Part shown: positions 33,800-42,032 of the stretch, piece after piece
Layout: the number at the start of each line of letters is the position of its first letter
Numbering within the stretch: the stretch's first letter is position 1
NCBI GenBank assembly: GCA_016189905.1
Contig: JACPRP010000028.1
Coordinates: 1-45,223 of the forward strand
Source: Chloroflexota bacterium
Lineage (GTDB): Bacteria > Chloroflexota > UBA6077 > FW602-bin22 > JACPRP01
DNA: 45,223 nucleotides
Direction of reading: 5' to 3'
Program-made: the position numbers and the translations under genes
The notes under the pieces: model-generated
Seen by the model: only the letters and a program-made list of their open reading frames with translations
The model's database searches: none
Told to the model about the DNA's origin: nothing

Positions 33800-33828
33800 T
33801 TGACAGCCCTCGCAAGACCTACTACATT
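33800..33828 (+). promoter_or_regulatory. Promoter B, duplicate of promoter A
   Basis: TTGACA (33800-33805), a 17-bp spacer and TACATT (33823-33828). It is followed by the same AGCGTCG-AGCT and CATTGGCGC blocks as at 30646. Confidence 0.75.
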
Positions 33829-33884
33829 AGCGTCGGAGCTTCAGTTGAGTGAGGCACATTGGCGCAGGAACTTTGAGAGGGACT

Positions 33885-34175
33885 ATGCCGCTTGACTTTT
33901 CCGCGACGACGCCAGTGAGGAGAGGAGATGTGCGTACCGAGGCCGAGTATAAGGCCGGCTCTGTCGAGGGGGCCATCGTGATCCCTTTTAACGAAGTCAA
34001 GGCCAGAGCCGTGTCCGAACTGGGCAAGGACGAGGAGGTCATCTTCCACTGCCACAACGGTCCGATCGGGGCTCAAGCGGCCAGTATTCTCGTGGAGATG
34101 GGCTACAGTAACGTGTCCAACGTGAGGGGAGGCATCGCCGCGTGGCAGGTGGCAGGTAACCCCCTGGTGCAGTAG
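33885..34175 (+). CDS. N-terminally short rhodanese-like protein
   Basis: A 96-residue protein from ATG 33885 (GAGAGGG 3-4 bp upstream). The second half is a good rhodanese: DVRTEAEYKAGSVEGAIVIP, then the active-site loop IFHCHNGPIGAQAASIL with Cys, and MGYSNVSNVRGGIAAW. The usual first strand and helix before DVRT are absent and replaced by MPLDFSATTPVRRG, so the fold lacks its N-terminal ~25 residues. It could be a sulfurtransferase, a persulfide carrier or a decayed copy. It is the first gene after promoter B and ~165 bp before tlpA. Confidence 0.75.
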   Translation: MPLDFSATTPVRRGDVRTEAEYKAGSVEGAIVIPFNEVKARAVSELGKDEEVIFHCHNGPIGAQAASILVEMGYSNVSNVRGGIAAWQVAGNPLVQ

Positions 34176-34339
34176 CACAGAAACTGCCCGCTCTGGAGTA
34201 CCTCACTGCAACGAGGACGAATTGCCCAAGCGTGTTCTCGAACCGTCGACGGTTCTGTATCCGGTGCCTGTAGTTCTTGTTAGCTGTGGGCACGAACGCC
34301 CTGCCAGATAAGAGCTGGAGTAGGGGAGGGAGATAGCGT

Positions 34340-34951
34340 ATGCATTCAGGGCTGGAACCGGATGGGAGGAAGAGAAAACGCTCGCTCCTTTGGTTATCGA
34401 TCTCCGGGAGTATATTGTTGTTAGTCACCTTCGTGGGCTGGGCCGCTACAAACAATGCTCCAGCCGACGATCCCGTAGCTGTGCCACTAAACGTGGAGAG
34501 CCGTGAAGCCGGCGCGTTTTTACAAGGGGGAAGTTCTCGTCGGATACCTGTGTCCACCGACTTCACCCTCATGCTTTTCGATGGCAAGAAGTTAGCGCTC
34601 TCGGACCTGCAAGGCAAGCCGGTGGTGCTCAATTTCTGGGCTTCCTGGTGTCCACCGTGCCGTGCCGAGGCCCGGGGGCTGGAGCGGGTCTGGCAGGCCT
34701 ACAAGGACAAGGATATCATCTTCCTGGGGGTAGACATCCAGGACAACGAGGCGGATGCACGAGCGTTCCTGAAAGAGTTTGGCGTCACCTATCCGAATGG
34801 ACAAGACACGACCAACGAGATCGCTTTCGGCTACGGCGTTAGCGGCATCCCTACAACCGTCCTCATCACCAGGGATGGCAGAGTAGCCCGGCGCTGGGTA
34901 GGAGCGATCGGGGAAAAGCAGTTGGCGGTCTTCATCGAGGAGATGCTGTGA
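34340..34951 (+). CDS. TlpA/ResA-like membrane-anchored thioredoxin
   Basis: A 203-residue protein with GGGGAGGGAG before the ATG. An N-terminal anchor (LLWLSISGSILLLVTFVGWA) precedes an extracytoplasmic thioredoxin fold from residue ~68. The active site is NFWASWCPPCRAEAR, and the cis-Pro is in VSGIPTTVLI. The AhpC/TlpA-type insert (IIFLGVDIQDNEADARAFLK) is present. It reduces disulfides of exported proteins, classically apocytochrome c or copper-centre assembly factors, with electrons from a CcdA-type protein (one is at 17650). The Lgt-like gene follows 10 bp later. Confidence 0.93.
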   Translation: MHSGLEPDGRKRKRSLLWLSISGSILLLVTFVGWAATNNAPADDPVAVPLNVESREAGAFLQGGSSRRIPVSTDFTLMLFDGKKLALSDLQGKPVVLNFWASWCPPCRAEARGLERVWQAYKDKDIIFLGVDIQDNEADARAFLKEFGVTYPNGQDTTNEIAFGYGVSGIPTTVLITRDGRVARRWVGAIGEKQLAVFIEEML

Positions 34952-34961
34952 GGACTCTTTA

Positions 34962-35723
34962 ATGGACCAGATTATCTCGCCGTTGCGCCTGCTCATTTCC
35001 GCTTCGGACCTCATTCTCCTGCTGGTGGCCTACTGGATCGTCGCCCATCTGGTTAAACGGCGAGCGCCGAAGGAAGGTCTCTCGGCGGAGAAGGTGGCTG
35101 ACCTCAGCTTCTGGCTCGCCGTCGGTGCCGTCGTCGCGGCAAGGTTCATCTATGTTTTGCCGGACTGGTCCATCTACCTGCGATATCCCCTGGACCTGCT
35201 CAGGATACAGACCGGGCTATCCTTCTATGGAGGCCTCGGCGGAGCCATCATCGTCGGTTTATGGTACGCCCGGAAAGCTCAGTTCTCTTTCTGGCGACTC
35301 GCCGACCTTTATGCGCCATACCTGCCATTGGGCATCGCGGTAAAGCGTCTGGGCTGCATCCTTACCAACGATTGCTACGGTCGGGTGGCCGATCCTCCTC
35401 TGGGCATCGTCTTCCCCGGCACATCGCAGCCCCGCTACCCGGCGGATCTCTACGAGGCAGTGCTCCTGATTGGGCTCTTTGGCCTACTCATAAGAATGCG
35501 AGTCCGCAAGAGATCGTCGGGGCAGCTATTCCTGCTGTTCCTCATCCTGTATCCGCTGGTGCGCGCCGTCGTCGACGTTTTCCGAATATCCCTGGATCCC
35601 TCCTGGGTTGGCAGCGACCAGATGGTTTCCGTCACAGTCAGCGTCGCGGCCCTGGCAATCTTCGGCTGGCATGCTCGGCGGGAAACTCACCAGCAAGAAG
35701 TGGACAGTGCGATGTCGGCATAA
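34962..35723 (+). CDS. Lgt-like membrane protein, possibly non-transferase paralogue
   Basis: A 253-residue protein with about seven membrane segments, related to prolipoprotein diacylglyceryl transferase. The core TGLSFYGGLGGAIIVG corresponds to Lgt G-G-M-S-F-H-G-G-L but has Tyr where Lgt has its essential His. The following IAVKRLGCILTNDCYGR matches R-L-G-N-F-I-N-G-E-L-x-G-R with the Asn and Glu replaced and two Cys gained. RYPADLYEAV and the late GSDQMVSV are in register with Lgt. I infer a paralogue that has lost, or changed, the transferase reaction. Coupling to tlpA (10 bp) suggests a thiol or metal role. The comparison is from memory of the family consensus. Confidence 0.7.
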   Translation: MDQIISPLRLLISASDLILLLVAYWIVAHLVKRRAPKEGLSAEKVADLSFWLAVGAVVAARFIYVLPDWSIYLRYPLDLLRIQTGLSFYGGLGGAIIVGLWYARKAQFSFWRLADLYAPYLPLGIAVKRLGCILTNDCYGRVADPPLGIVFPGTSQPRYPADLYEAVLLIGLFGLLIRMRVRKRSSGQLFLLFLILYPLVRAVVDVFRISLDPSWVGSDQMVSVTVSVAALAIFGWHARRETHQQEVDSAMSA

Positions 35724-35751
35724 CTTGCGGTACATTCTTGTGAACGCATTC

Positions 35752-36000
35752 CTACACCATGCTCTCCTCCGCCGGCCCAGCCCCCCATAGGATTAGCGCC
35801 CCGAGGGCGATCCAGAACAGGCCTTGCATTCGTCTCTTGGCTGGATACTCCCGATACCAACGCACAAAAAGGTTTCCCAGGCACGGACATACTCGACGCG
35901 TTTCCTCCACCCATAGCGCATCCCAGCGGTCCGGGAAGAGCAGATGCATGATGCCGTCGAAGATGGTCGCCGTGCCAGCCAGATAGACTAACGTCCTCAT
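35752..36000 (-). CDS. Small membrane protein, unknown
   Basis: An 82-residue protein starting at ATG 36000 (AAGGAGA upstream). There are two hydrophobic segments (LVYLAGTATIFDGIMHLLFP and QGLFWIALGALILWGAGPA) with a Cys pair CPCLGN between them in a basic loop (RRVCPCLGNLFVRWYREYP). It is convergent with the Lgt-like gene and divergent from the exported protein at 36134. I do not recognise the family; the CPC motif is a possible metal or redox site. Confidence 0.65.
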   Translation of the reverse strand: MRTLVYLAGTATIFDGIMHLLFPDRWDALWVEETRRVCPCLGNLFVRWYREYPAKRRMQGLFWIALGALILWGAGPAEESMV

Positions 36001-36133
36001 TCGATTCAATCTCCTTCGACGATGTTCCAGTCTTCGCTCGTGCAGTCTTCGCTCGTGCAATGTACGTGCCTTTCTCTAGGTCAACGGCATAAATGTTGCT
36101 CATCAACCAGCAAGGAAGGAGCAATGCGCAGAC

Positions 36134-36673
36134 ATGAGGTACGGATCTCTCGTATTAAGCGTTGTCATAGCTTTACTCGTCGGACTGGTTACTGGGCTGG
36201 TGGCTGCCCCGCAGTTCCTGGCGTCGCCGAGGCTGGGAATGCCGACGTCTCAGGAGGTCAGGCCGGCCCAGCAGAGCCGATTGACGGAGAACAGCAAGAA
36301 CGTAGTCCGGGTCTATGGGCCCGACGTTTATCACACAGCGGTTACGGTTTCCCAGCTCATCTATCCCGGCCCGCGTACTGACGCCCATCCTGATGCACAG
36401 CCTGGCGTCGCGATCCTTGCGCCATCCGGCGTGGAAGTCGAGCCCTTTTACGCCGAAGCTCTGGCGGCGGCCGCTCTCATCCACCACCCCCGTAACGGAC
36501 CGATTCTCTTTACCGATCCCACGAAGGCACGCCTCAATCGAGGATATCTTATCGTCTCGCCCGAGATCGTAGGCTTCCAGCAGCAGGCGGAGATAGACTG
36601 GCTGCTCGAAGCGATTCCAGAGGACGTTGGGGCGATGCCCGGAATGAACGATGGCACGCCGCCTGAGCATTGA
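36134..36673 (+). CDS. Exported protein with CWB2-like fold pattern
   Basis: A 179-residue protein from ATG 36134; AAGGAG is about 13 bp upstream. An N-terminal signal/anchor (SLVLSVVIALLVGLVTGLV) is followed by a mature region. NVVRVYGPDVYHTAVTVSQL, then EPFYAEALAAAALI and PRNGPILFTDP, resembles the order R-x-x-G-x-D-R-Y-x-T-A and F-x-D-A-L-A-A-x-P and P-I-L-L-T of cell wall-binding repeat 2 domains. Only one repeat is present, whereas these usually come in threes. It has no catalytic signature; the role is unknown but extracytoplasmic. It is convergent with the DUF2085 gene. Confidence 0.65.
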   Translation: MRYGSLVLSVVIALLVGLVTGLVAAPQFLASPRLGMPTSQEVRPAQQSRLTENSKNVVRVYGPDVYHTAVTVSQLIYPGPRTDAHPDAQPGVAILAPSGVEVEPFYAEALAAAALIHHPRNGPILFTDPTKARLNRGYLIVSPEIVGFQQQAEIDWLLEAIPEDVGAMPGMNDGTPPEH

Positions 36674-36764
36674 TTCTCGGTTCAACTGAACGACACTTGA
36701 GGACGCGAAGGCGCTGTTCACCGGCGATGGCTTGATTAAGGGTTGAAATTTCGAGCTGGAAGCC

Positions 36765-37352
36765 TCACCCTCCGTCACTATCTCGACCATACAGCAACGA
36801 GACATAACGTTGCAGTTGGGGGTAGGCCAGCCAGACGTTGGCGACCCCAAACAGGATTCCAGTGACGGTCCGGAGTTGCCAGTTGCTGTGGCGCCACCCG
36901 AAGAGCTGGGTAAACCCATCCAGGGCAATGGGGACAAGAAACAATAGATAGAGACGCCAGCTTAGAGGCCGTACGTTTCTGCCAAGGAAGCCGAAGACGA
37001 CGCCAGCGGCGAAGATGGAGCCGAAGATCGCGACCATCCGCTGGTCCATTGCCATCTGGTAACCGAAAATGAAATAGGAGTGGTCTGGGTTTTGGACGCA
37101 GAGAACACGGTACGAGATGAACAATGGTGTAGCGATCCACGCCTGCCCAAGCCTGTGGAGCAGGGGGACCAGAAATGTCCCCAGAAGGATCAGCCCATTG
37201 GCGATGTTAAGCAAGCCGAGCCAATGACGGGCGACGAAACCAGCTAAACCGTCGATCCAGGCGATAACGACCCTGTCCACGGCTCGCCGCCTCGGAGAAA
37301 TGTCATTTACGCGGTAGTGTAGCTCCCTATCCGAATCCAACTCTTCTCTCAC
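36765..37352 (-). CDS. DUF2085-family membrane protein
   Basis: A 195-residue protein beginning at GTG. About four or five membrane segments are visible. The family signature is VLCVQNPDHSYFIFGYQMAM followed by DQRMVAIFGSIFAAGVVFG. DUF2085 members usually have C-H-x(2-5)-R-S at the first block and C-A-R-C at the second; here the second Cys pair is replaced by DQR, so the presumed redox or metal site is altered. The function of the family is unknown. It is convergent with the exported protein at 36134. Confidence 0.75.
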   Translation of the reverse strand: MREELDSDRELHYRVNDISPRRRAVDRVVIAWIDGLAGFVARHWLGLLNIANGLILLGTFLVPLLHRLGQAWIATPLFISYRVLCVQNPDHSYFIFGYQMAMDQRMVAIFGSIFAAGVVFGFLGRNVRPLSWRLYLLFLVPIALDGFTQLFGWRHSNWQLRTVTGILFGVANVWLAYPQLQRYVSLLYGRDSDGG

Positions 37353-37434
37353 TCACGATACTCCGCAACCGCTCGCCTCGTCAAAGCGATTCGCCACAGC
37401 CTTTTCGTTCGTCCTAATACTCTACCACAATTGC

Positions 37435-37482
37435 CTTAATCCAAGCTGAGTAAGTCATCTTAATCCAAGCTGAGTAAGTCAT
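37435..37482. repeat. 24-bp tandem duplication
   Basis: CTTAATCCAAGCTGAGTAAG plus TCAT occurs twice back to back with no mismatch, in non-coding sequence upstream of hom. Confidence 0.85.
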
Positions 37483-37521
37483 AAAGAGTTGCTTAGTGTT
37501 GGCCTTCCTCTACCTGACCGT

Positions 37522-37608
37522 TTATGGTTGTGTCCAATCTTTGATGGCCAGGCCAGGCACGCGGGAAAACTCACGCACGTTGTGAGTCACCGCGATCAAG
37601 CCGTGTTC
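37522..37608 (-). pseudogene. VapC-like PIN toxin, 3' remnant
   Basis: The minus strand encodes EHGLIAVTHNVREFSRVPGL followed by AIKDWTQP and a stop. This is the C-terminal pattern of VapC toxins (L-V-T-x-N-x-x-E-F-x-R-V-x-G-L-x-x-x-D-W). The upstream part, with the PIN acidic residues, is gone; no antitoxin is adjacent. Confidence 0.7.
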
Positions 37609-37614
37609 ACACCC

Positions 37615-37643
37615 TGGAAACTTACGACCCTTTATTGTAGAAT
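37615..37643 (+). promoter_or_regulatory. Weak candidate promoter for threonine operon
   Basis: TGGAAA, a 17-bp spacer and TAGAAT (37638-37643) lie ~50 bp before hom. The -10 is good and the -35 weak. Confidence 0.3.
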
Positions 37644-37693
37644 ACACGTGGCCCTGCCGAAGTTGGCTATCTTGGAACTCTTGGAGCGGCGGA

Positions 37694-38992
37694 ATGAGCA
37701 ATCGTGACGGCATCGTGATCGGGCTCCTCGGGGTTGGCACCATTGGCTCCAGCGTTATGCGGATAATCGGCGAGAGACAGCGTATCATCTCCGAACGACT
37801 GGGCTGCCCGATCTACATAAAAAAAGCGCTCGTGCGCGACCTCGACCGTAGCCGGGATGTCGATATGTCGCGCCTGACCACCAGCGTGGCCGACATACTT
37901 GACGATCCTGAGATCAATGTCGTGATCGAGGTGTTGGGCGGCGAGAATCCGGCCCACGAATATATCGCACGCGCCATCGCGCGCGGTAAGTATGTGGTCA
38001 CGGCGAACAAGGAAGTGATGGCCAAACACGGCCTCGAGCTGCTTCACCAGGCCAGGGAAAACGGCGTCGATATCTACTTCGAGGCCTCGGTTGGCGGCGG
38101 CATCCCGCTCATCGGCCCGTTCAGACAGGACCTGGCCGCCAACGAGATAGTGTCCATCAAGGCGATCATCAACGGCACCACGAACTACATTCTGACGCGT
38201 ATGGCCCAGTCGGGCACGGAATTCGGGGCCGCGCTGCGCCAGGCCCAGGAGCTTGGCTACGCCGAGCCGGATCCGACGAACGATATCCAGGCCACTGATG
38301 CCGCCTATAAGCTGGCCATTCTGGCCACGCTGGCTTTTCGCGTTCCAGTTCGGCCACCCGACGTGTACCGTGAGGGCATCGACCGGCTTCACCCGCGCGA
38401 TTTCCAGTACGCGCGGGAGTTGGGCTACGCGATCAAGCTCCTGGCCATCGCCAAACGGATCGGTGATGGCGTCGAGGTGCGCGTTCATCCGGCGTTTCTG
38501 CCGAACGACTTCCTGCTGGCCCAGGTCAACGACGTCTACAACGGCGTCCACGTCGAAGGCGACCTGGTAGGGAAGGTATTATTCTACGGCCAGGGGGCAG
38601 GCCCCGCCCCGACGTCGAGCGCCATCGTCGCCGACGTCATCGATTTAGCGCAAGACCTGCAGAAGGGCGTCGCCAACCGCTCTGTGTTCAAGCCGAACTC
38701 CGCGCTGGCGCTCTTGCCGATGGAGGCGGTGCGCACGCGTTATTATCTGCGACTGCAGGTCGCCGACCGCCCTGGCGTGCTGGCCCAGATTGCGAAGATT
38801 TGCGGCGACAACGACATCAGTATCGCCTCGGTGATTCAGAAGGAGGTCAGCGACCTCGCACCATTTGCCGAGATCGTGATTATGACGCACGCCGCCCGCG
38901 AGGACCACATGAGGGCAGCGTTGGTCGCGATGAGGTTGTCATCGTCGGTGAAGGAGATCGGTAATTTCATCCGAGTCGAGGGGAATGATTGA
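37694..38992 (+). CDS. hom: Homoserine dehydrogenase
   Basis: A 432-residue enzyme of normal length for the monofunctional form. It begins [20 protein letters not shown] (NAD(P)-binding glycine motif). [32 protein letters not shown] and [13 protein letters not shown] are the family blocks. Catalytic-domain residues lie in [12 protein letters not shown] and [22 protein letters not shown]-terminal ACT domain (~residues 350-430, [20 protein letters not shown]) suggests feedback control by threonine. It reduces aspartate semialdehyde to homoserine and is first in hom-thrC-thrB, 2 bp before thrC. Confidence 0.97.
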   Translation: MSNRDGIVIGLLGVGTIGSSVMRIIGERQRIISERLGCPIYIKKALVRDLDRSRDVDMSRLTTSVADILDDPEINVVIEVLGGENPAHEYIARAIARGKYVVTANKEVMAKHGLELLHQARENGVDIYFEASVGGGIPLIGPFRQDLAANEIVSIKAIINGTTNYILTRMAQSGTEFGAALRQAQELGYAEPDPTNDIQATDAAYKLAILATLAFRVPVRPPDVYREGIDRLHPRDFQYARELGYAIKLLAIAKRIGDGVEVRVHPAFLPNDFLLAQVNDVYNGVHVEGDLVGKVLFYGQGAGPAPTSSAIVADVIDLAQDLQKGVANRSVFKPNSALALLPMEAVRTRYYLRLQVADRPGVLAQIAKICGDNDISIASVIQKEVSDLAPFAEIVIMTHAAREDHMRAALVAMRLSSSVKEIGNFIRVEGND

Positions 38993-38994
38993 CA

Positions 38995-40074
38995 ATGAGC
39001 CCAGCCAGATCGCGCGTTGAACGCCACGGCGTTCTGACCAGATACCGGGAGTTCTTGCCGCTCACCGAGCAAACGCCGCTGATTACTCTAGGCGAGGGGA
39101 GCACCCCGCTCGTGCGCGCTGCTCGCCTGGAGAAACAGATCGGCTGTGGCGAGCTTTATTTGAAGCTCGAGGGCTGCAACCCGACCGGGTCGTTCAAGGA
39201 CAGAGGCATGGTGGTGGCCGTGGCCAAGGCGGTGGAAAACGGAGCGAAGGCGGTCATCTGCGCCTCCACCGGCAACACGGCGGCTTCCAGCGCGGCTTAC
39301 GCGGCCGCTATGGGATTGAGCTCGATCGTGGTCGTTCCCGCGGGCAACATCGCCATCGGCAAGCTGGCGCAATGCCTCATGCACGGCGCCAAGATCCTGG
39401 CGGTGGATGGCAACTTCGATCAGGCGTTGAACGTCGTCGTTTCGCTGACCGACCGGCACGCCATCGCTCTCGTCAATTCGATCAACCCGCATCGCATCGA
39501 GGGCCAGAAGACCGCCGCCTTCGAGGTCTGCGACGCCCTGGGCGACGCGCCGGACTACCTGGCTATTCCTGTGGGGAACGCGGGAAACATCACGGCGTAC
39601 TGGAAGGGGTTCAAGGAATATCAGCAACTGGGTCTGGCCGAACGTCGGCCGGCGATGCTGGGCTTCGAGGCCGAAGGGTCGGCGCCGATCGTGCGCGATG
39701 AGGTTGTCTCCGATCCCCAAACCGTCGCGACGGCTATCCGCATCGGCAACCCCGCGAGCTGGAAAAGCGCGGTCGCGGCCAGGGACGAATCGGGCGGGCT
39801 GATCGACTGCGTATCTGACGAAGAGATTCTCGCCGCGCAGAGGCTGCTGGCGCGGCTGGAGGGTGTTTTTGCCGAGCCGGCCTCGGCGGCATCGGTCGCG
39901 GGGCTGCTGAAGCTGTCGGCGGCGGGGTCCCTCGACCTCAAGGAGCGCCGCGTTGTTTGCGTCCTGACCGGCCACGGCCTCAAGGACCCGGACACGGCGG
40001 CGCGCCAGGGTGAGCCAGTGATTCGCATCGAGCCGCAGGTCGAGGCCGCCGAGAGGGCGCTCGGGCTAGATTGA
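38995..40074 (+). CDS. thrC: Threonine synthase
   Basis: A 359-residue PLP enzyme. ATG 38995 follows GAGGGGA and lies 2 bp after the hom stop. The PLP lysine is in [11 protein letters not shown], and the phosphate-binding Gly-rich loop is [14 protein letters not shown]. Other blocks are [19 protein letters not shown] and [16 protein letters not shown]. It is the short, ThrC1-like type, which usually has no S-adenosylmethionine domain. It converts O-phosphohomoserine to threonine. The following thrB begins 42 bp downstream. Confidence 0.97.
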   Translation: MSPARSRVERHGVLTRYREFLPLTEQTPLITLGEGSTPLVRAARLEKQIGCGELYLKLEGCNPTGSFKDRGMVVAVAKAVENGAKAVICASTGNTAASSAAYAAAMGLSSIVVVPAGNIAIGKLAQCLMHGAKILAVDGNFDQALNVVVSLTDRHAIALVNSINPHRIEGQKTAAFEVCDALGDAPDYLAIPVGNAGNITAYWKGFKEYQQLGLAERRPAMLGFEAEGSAPIVRDEVVSDPQTVATAIRIGNPASWKSAVAARDESGGLIDCVSDEEILAAQRLLARLEGVFAEPASAASVAGLLKLSAAGSLDLKERRVVCVLTGHGLKDPDTAARQGEPVIRIEPQVEAAERALGLD

Positions 40075-40116
40075 TAGTGTACGCAGATTATGCAAATTCG
40101 TGGGGAGTGCTGCGCC

Positions 40117-41028
40117 ATGGCGCGACGGGTAATGGTGGAGATTCCGGCGACGAGCGCCAACTTAGGTCCTGGTTTCGATTGCCTGGGCCTGGCCCTGGAG
40201 CTATACAACGCCGTGTCGTTGGAGTACGCCGACGATTTCGAGGTTGAAATCTCAGGGGAAGGCGTGGACCGTCTGCCGCGAACCGAGGCCAACCTCATCT
40301 GCCGGGCGATCCAGACGTATTATGATGCCTTGGGCCGGCCTGTTCCCACCTTTCGCCTGTCGCTGGAAAACCACATCCCCCTGGCGCGGGGCCTGGGTAG
40401 CAGCGCGGCGGCCGTGGTGGGTGGCCTCTTCGCCGCGAACGCGCTGGCCGGCGATCTCATGTCCTTCTCTGACCTTCTCAAGCTCGCCCATAAGCTCGAG
40501 GGCCATCCCGACAACGTGGCTCCGGCCATCTATGGCGGCCTGACGGTCGCGGTCGCCACGGGGGACGAAGTCATGTGCGTCAAGTGCCCGATTCCCGAGG
40601 GGCTCAAGGCGGTCCTCTTCATCCCGGATTTCGCGATGTCGACCCGCGCCGCACGCCAGGTGCTGCCTCGCTTCGTCAGCCGCGCCGATGCCGTGTTCAA
40701 CGTCGGACGCGCCGCTGCCCTAGTCGCGGCGCTGACTACGAGCCAGATCGAATACGTCGGCGAGGCGACACGTGACCGCCTGCACCAGCCGTATCGCGAG
40801 CAGATATTCCCGGCCATGCCTGATCTGGTTGCGGCGGCCCGGGAGGCCGGGGCGCTCGGCGCTTTCCTCAGCGGCGCAGGCTCGACCATCTGCGCGCTCT
40901 GCTCTGGAAACGAGGACGCAGTGGCCGGAGCTATGCAGATGGTAGGGCAAGAGAAGGGGTTCCCGGGGCACACGCAAATCACGAGTGTCGCGCGGCACGG
41001 CACACGGTTGATCGATAATTCTCCTTGA
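40117..41028 (+). CDS. thrB: Homoserine kinase (GHMP family)
   Basis: A 303-residue kinase. I prefer ATG 40117 (GGGGAG 9 bp upstream) to ATG 40090, which lacks a ribosome site. N-terminal VEIPATSANLGPGFDCLGLA is the ThrB beginning. The ATP loop is PLARGLGSSAAAVVGG (~residues 85-100), followed by EGHPDNVAPAIYGGL. The third GHMP motif is GAFLSGAGSTICAL. It phosphorylates homoserine with ATP. The order hom-thrC-thrB completes threonine synthesis from aspartate semialdehyde. Confidence 0.96.
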   Translation: MARRVMVEIPATSANLGPGFDCLGLALELYNAVSLEYADDFEVEISGEGVDRLPRTEANLICRAIQTYYDALGRPVPTFRLSLENHIPLARGLGSSAAAVVGGLFAANALAGDLMSFSDLLKLAHKLEGHPDNVAPAIYGGLTVAVATGDEVMCVKCPIPEGLKAVLFIPDFAMSTRAARQVLPRFVSRADAVFNVGRAAALVAALTTSQIEYVGEATRDRLHQPYREQIFPAMPDLVAAAREAGALGAFLSGAGSTICALCSGNEDAVAGAMQMVGQEKGFPGHTQITSVARHGTRLIDNSP

Positions 41029-41054
41029 CATTGTAAGTACGCTTGGTGTATGAT
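41025..41054 (+). promoter_or_regulatory. Promoter of secE-nusG-rplKA operon
   Basis: Perfect TTGACA (41025-41030), an 18-bp spacer and TATGAT (41049-41054), starting inside the end of thrB and about 90 bp before secE. Confidence 0.75.
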
Positions 41055-41140
41055 TTAGCCAGCACGCGGCAGTCGTCAGTAGCGACCGACCGCGTTTATT
41101 TGAGTGCGAGGGTTAGCAGCAAGCTATGGGAGTAGCAAGA

Positions 41141-41356
41141 GTGGCGAAAACCAAGACGGCTGTCAGTGAAAACAAGCTCCAAAGGTTCGCTCGCGAGATT
41201 AAATCTGAGCTCAAAAAAGTCGTCTGGCCATCCCGCCAGGAAGCGACCAACCTGACGATGGTCGTCATTGGTTTTTCGGTAGCCGTTGGCATGTTTCTTG
41301 GGGGTGTCGACTGGCTCTTCCAAAAGATTTTTGCGTTAATTATCGGTGGTGTCTAA
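41141..41356 (+). CDS. secE: Preprotein translocase subunit SecE
   Basis: A 71-residue protein from GTG 41141, which has GGGAG 8 bp upstream and gives the usual short basic start (AKTKTAVSENK); ATG 41126 is an alternative. The conserved SecE amphipathic helix and hinge are seen in FAREIKSELKKVVWPSRQEA. A single membrane segment follows (TMVVIGFSVAVGMFLGGVDW). It is a subunit of the SecYEG channel. The order secE-nusG-rplK-rplA is standard. Confidence 0.95.
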   Translation: MAKTKTAVSENKLQRFAREIKSELKKVVWPSRQEATNLTMVVIGFSVAVGMFLGGVDWLFQKIFALIIGGV

Positions 41357-41363
41357 GGAGGAG

Positions 41364-41387
41364 ATGGACGTTAAGTCCAGCGTCTGA
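41364..41387 (+). other. Seven-codon minicistron overlapping nusG start
   Basis: AAGGAGG at 41355 is followed by ATG GAC GTT AAG TCC AGC GTC TGA. The last base of the TGA is the A of the nusG ATG (TGATG). nusG has no other good ribosome site, so it may start by coupling to this mini-ORF. Confidence 0.45.
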
Positions 41388-42016
41388 TGGAGCGACAGAA
41401 GCGCAGCAAAGCGGTAGCACAGCCAGAGCCTGTTGAGAACGAGATCGATTCGGCGCAGGCTCAGCCAGAACAGGAACAGCCTGTAGAGAATCCAGACAGG
41501 AAGTGGTTCGTCATCCACACGTACTCGGGTTACGAGAACAAGGTGAAGACTAACCTGGAGCATCGCGTCGCTTCTATGGATGTGGCGGACAAGATCTTCC
41601 AGATCGTCATCCCAATGGAGGATGAGGTCGAGGTCAAGGATGGTCAGCGGCGGACGGTGCAGCGGAAGATTTTCCCAGGCTACGTTCTGGTCGAAATGAT
41701 TATGGGCGATGACTCCTGGTACGTCGTGCGCAACACGCCAGGCGTAACGGGCTTTGTTGGCACGGGCAACAAGCCAGTTCCTTTGCAGGAAACAGAGGTA
41801 AAGGCGATTCTGAAGCAAATGAAGGCGGAGGCGCCCAGGGTCAAGATCGCTTTCAGCAAAGGCCAGAGTGTGCGCATCATCGACGGTCCATTCGCCGACT
41901 TCGTCGGCGTGGTCGACGACATCAATCACGAAAAGGGCAAGGTCCGAGTTTTGGTCTCCTTCTTTGGACGAGAGACGCCGGTGGAGCTGGACTTCTTGCA
42001 AGTAGAGAAGCTGTGA
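41387..42016 (+). CDS. nusG: Transcription antitermination/elongation factor NusG
   Basis: A 209-residue protein. After a ~35-residue charged extension ([20 protein letters not shown]), the NGN domain begins [20 protein letters not shown] and includes FPGYVLVEM. The KOW domain near the C-terminus has [20 protein letters not shown]. NusG binds RNA polymerase and couples it to Rho or ribosomes. The N-terminal extension is longer than in E. coli, as in several non-proteobacterial NusG proteins. It is 16 bp before rplK. Confidence 0.97.
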   Translation: MERQKRSKAVAQPEPVENEIDSAQAQPEQEQPVENPDRKWFVIHTYSGYENKVKTNLEHRVASMDVADKIFQIVIPMEDEVEVKDGQRRTVQRKIFPGYVLVEMIMGDDSWYVVRNTPGVTGFVGTGNKPVPLQETEVKAILKQMKAEAPRVKIAFSKGQSVRIIDGPFADFVGVVDDINHEKGKVRVLVSFFGRETPVELDFLQVEKL

Positions 42017-42032
42017 GGAGCAGGAGAAGTTA

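Larger units (their letters stand above)
37353..37693. other. Intergenic region upstream of hom
   Basis: About 340 bp with a 24-bp tandem duplication (37435-37482), a vapC-like 3' remnant (37522-37608) and a weak hom promoter candidate. No intact gene was seen. Confidence 0.6.
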
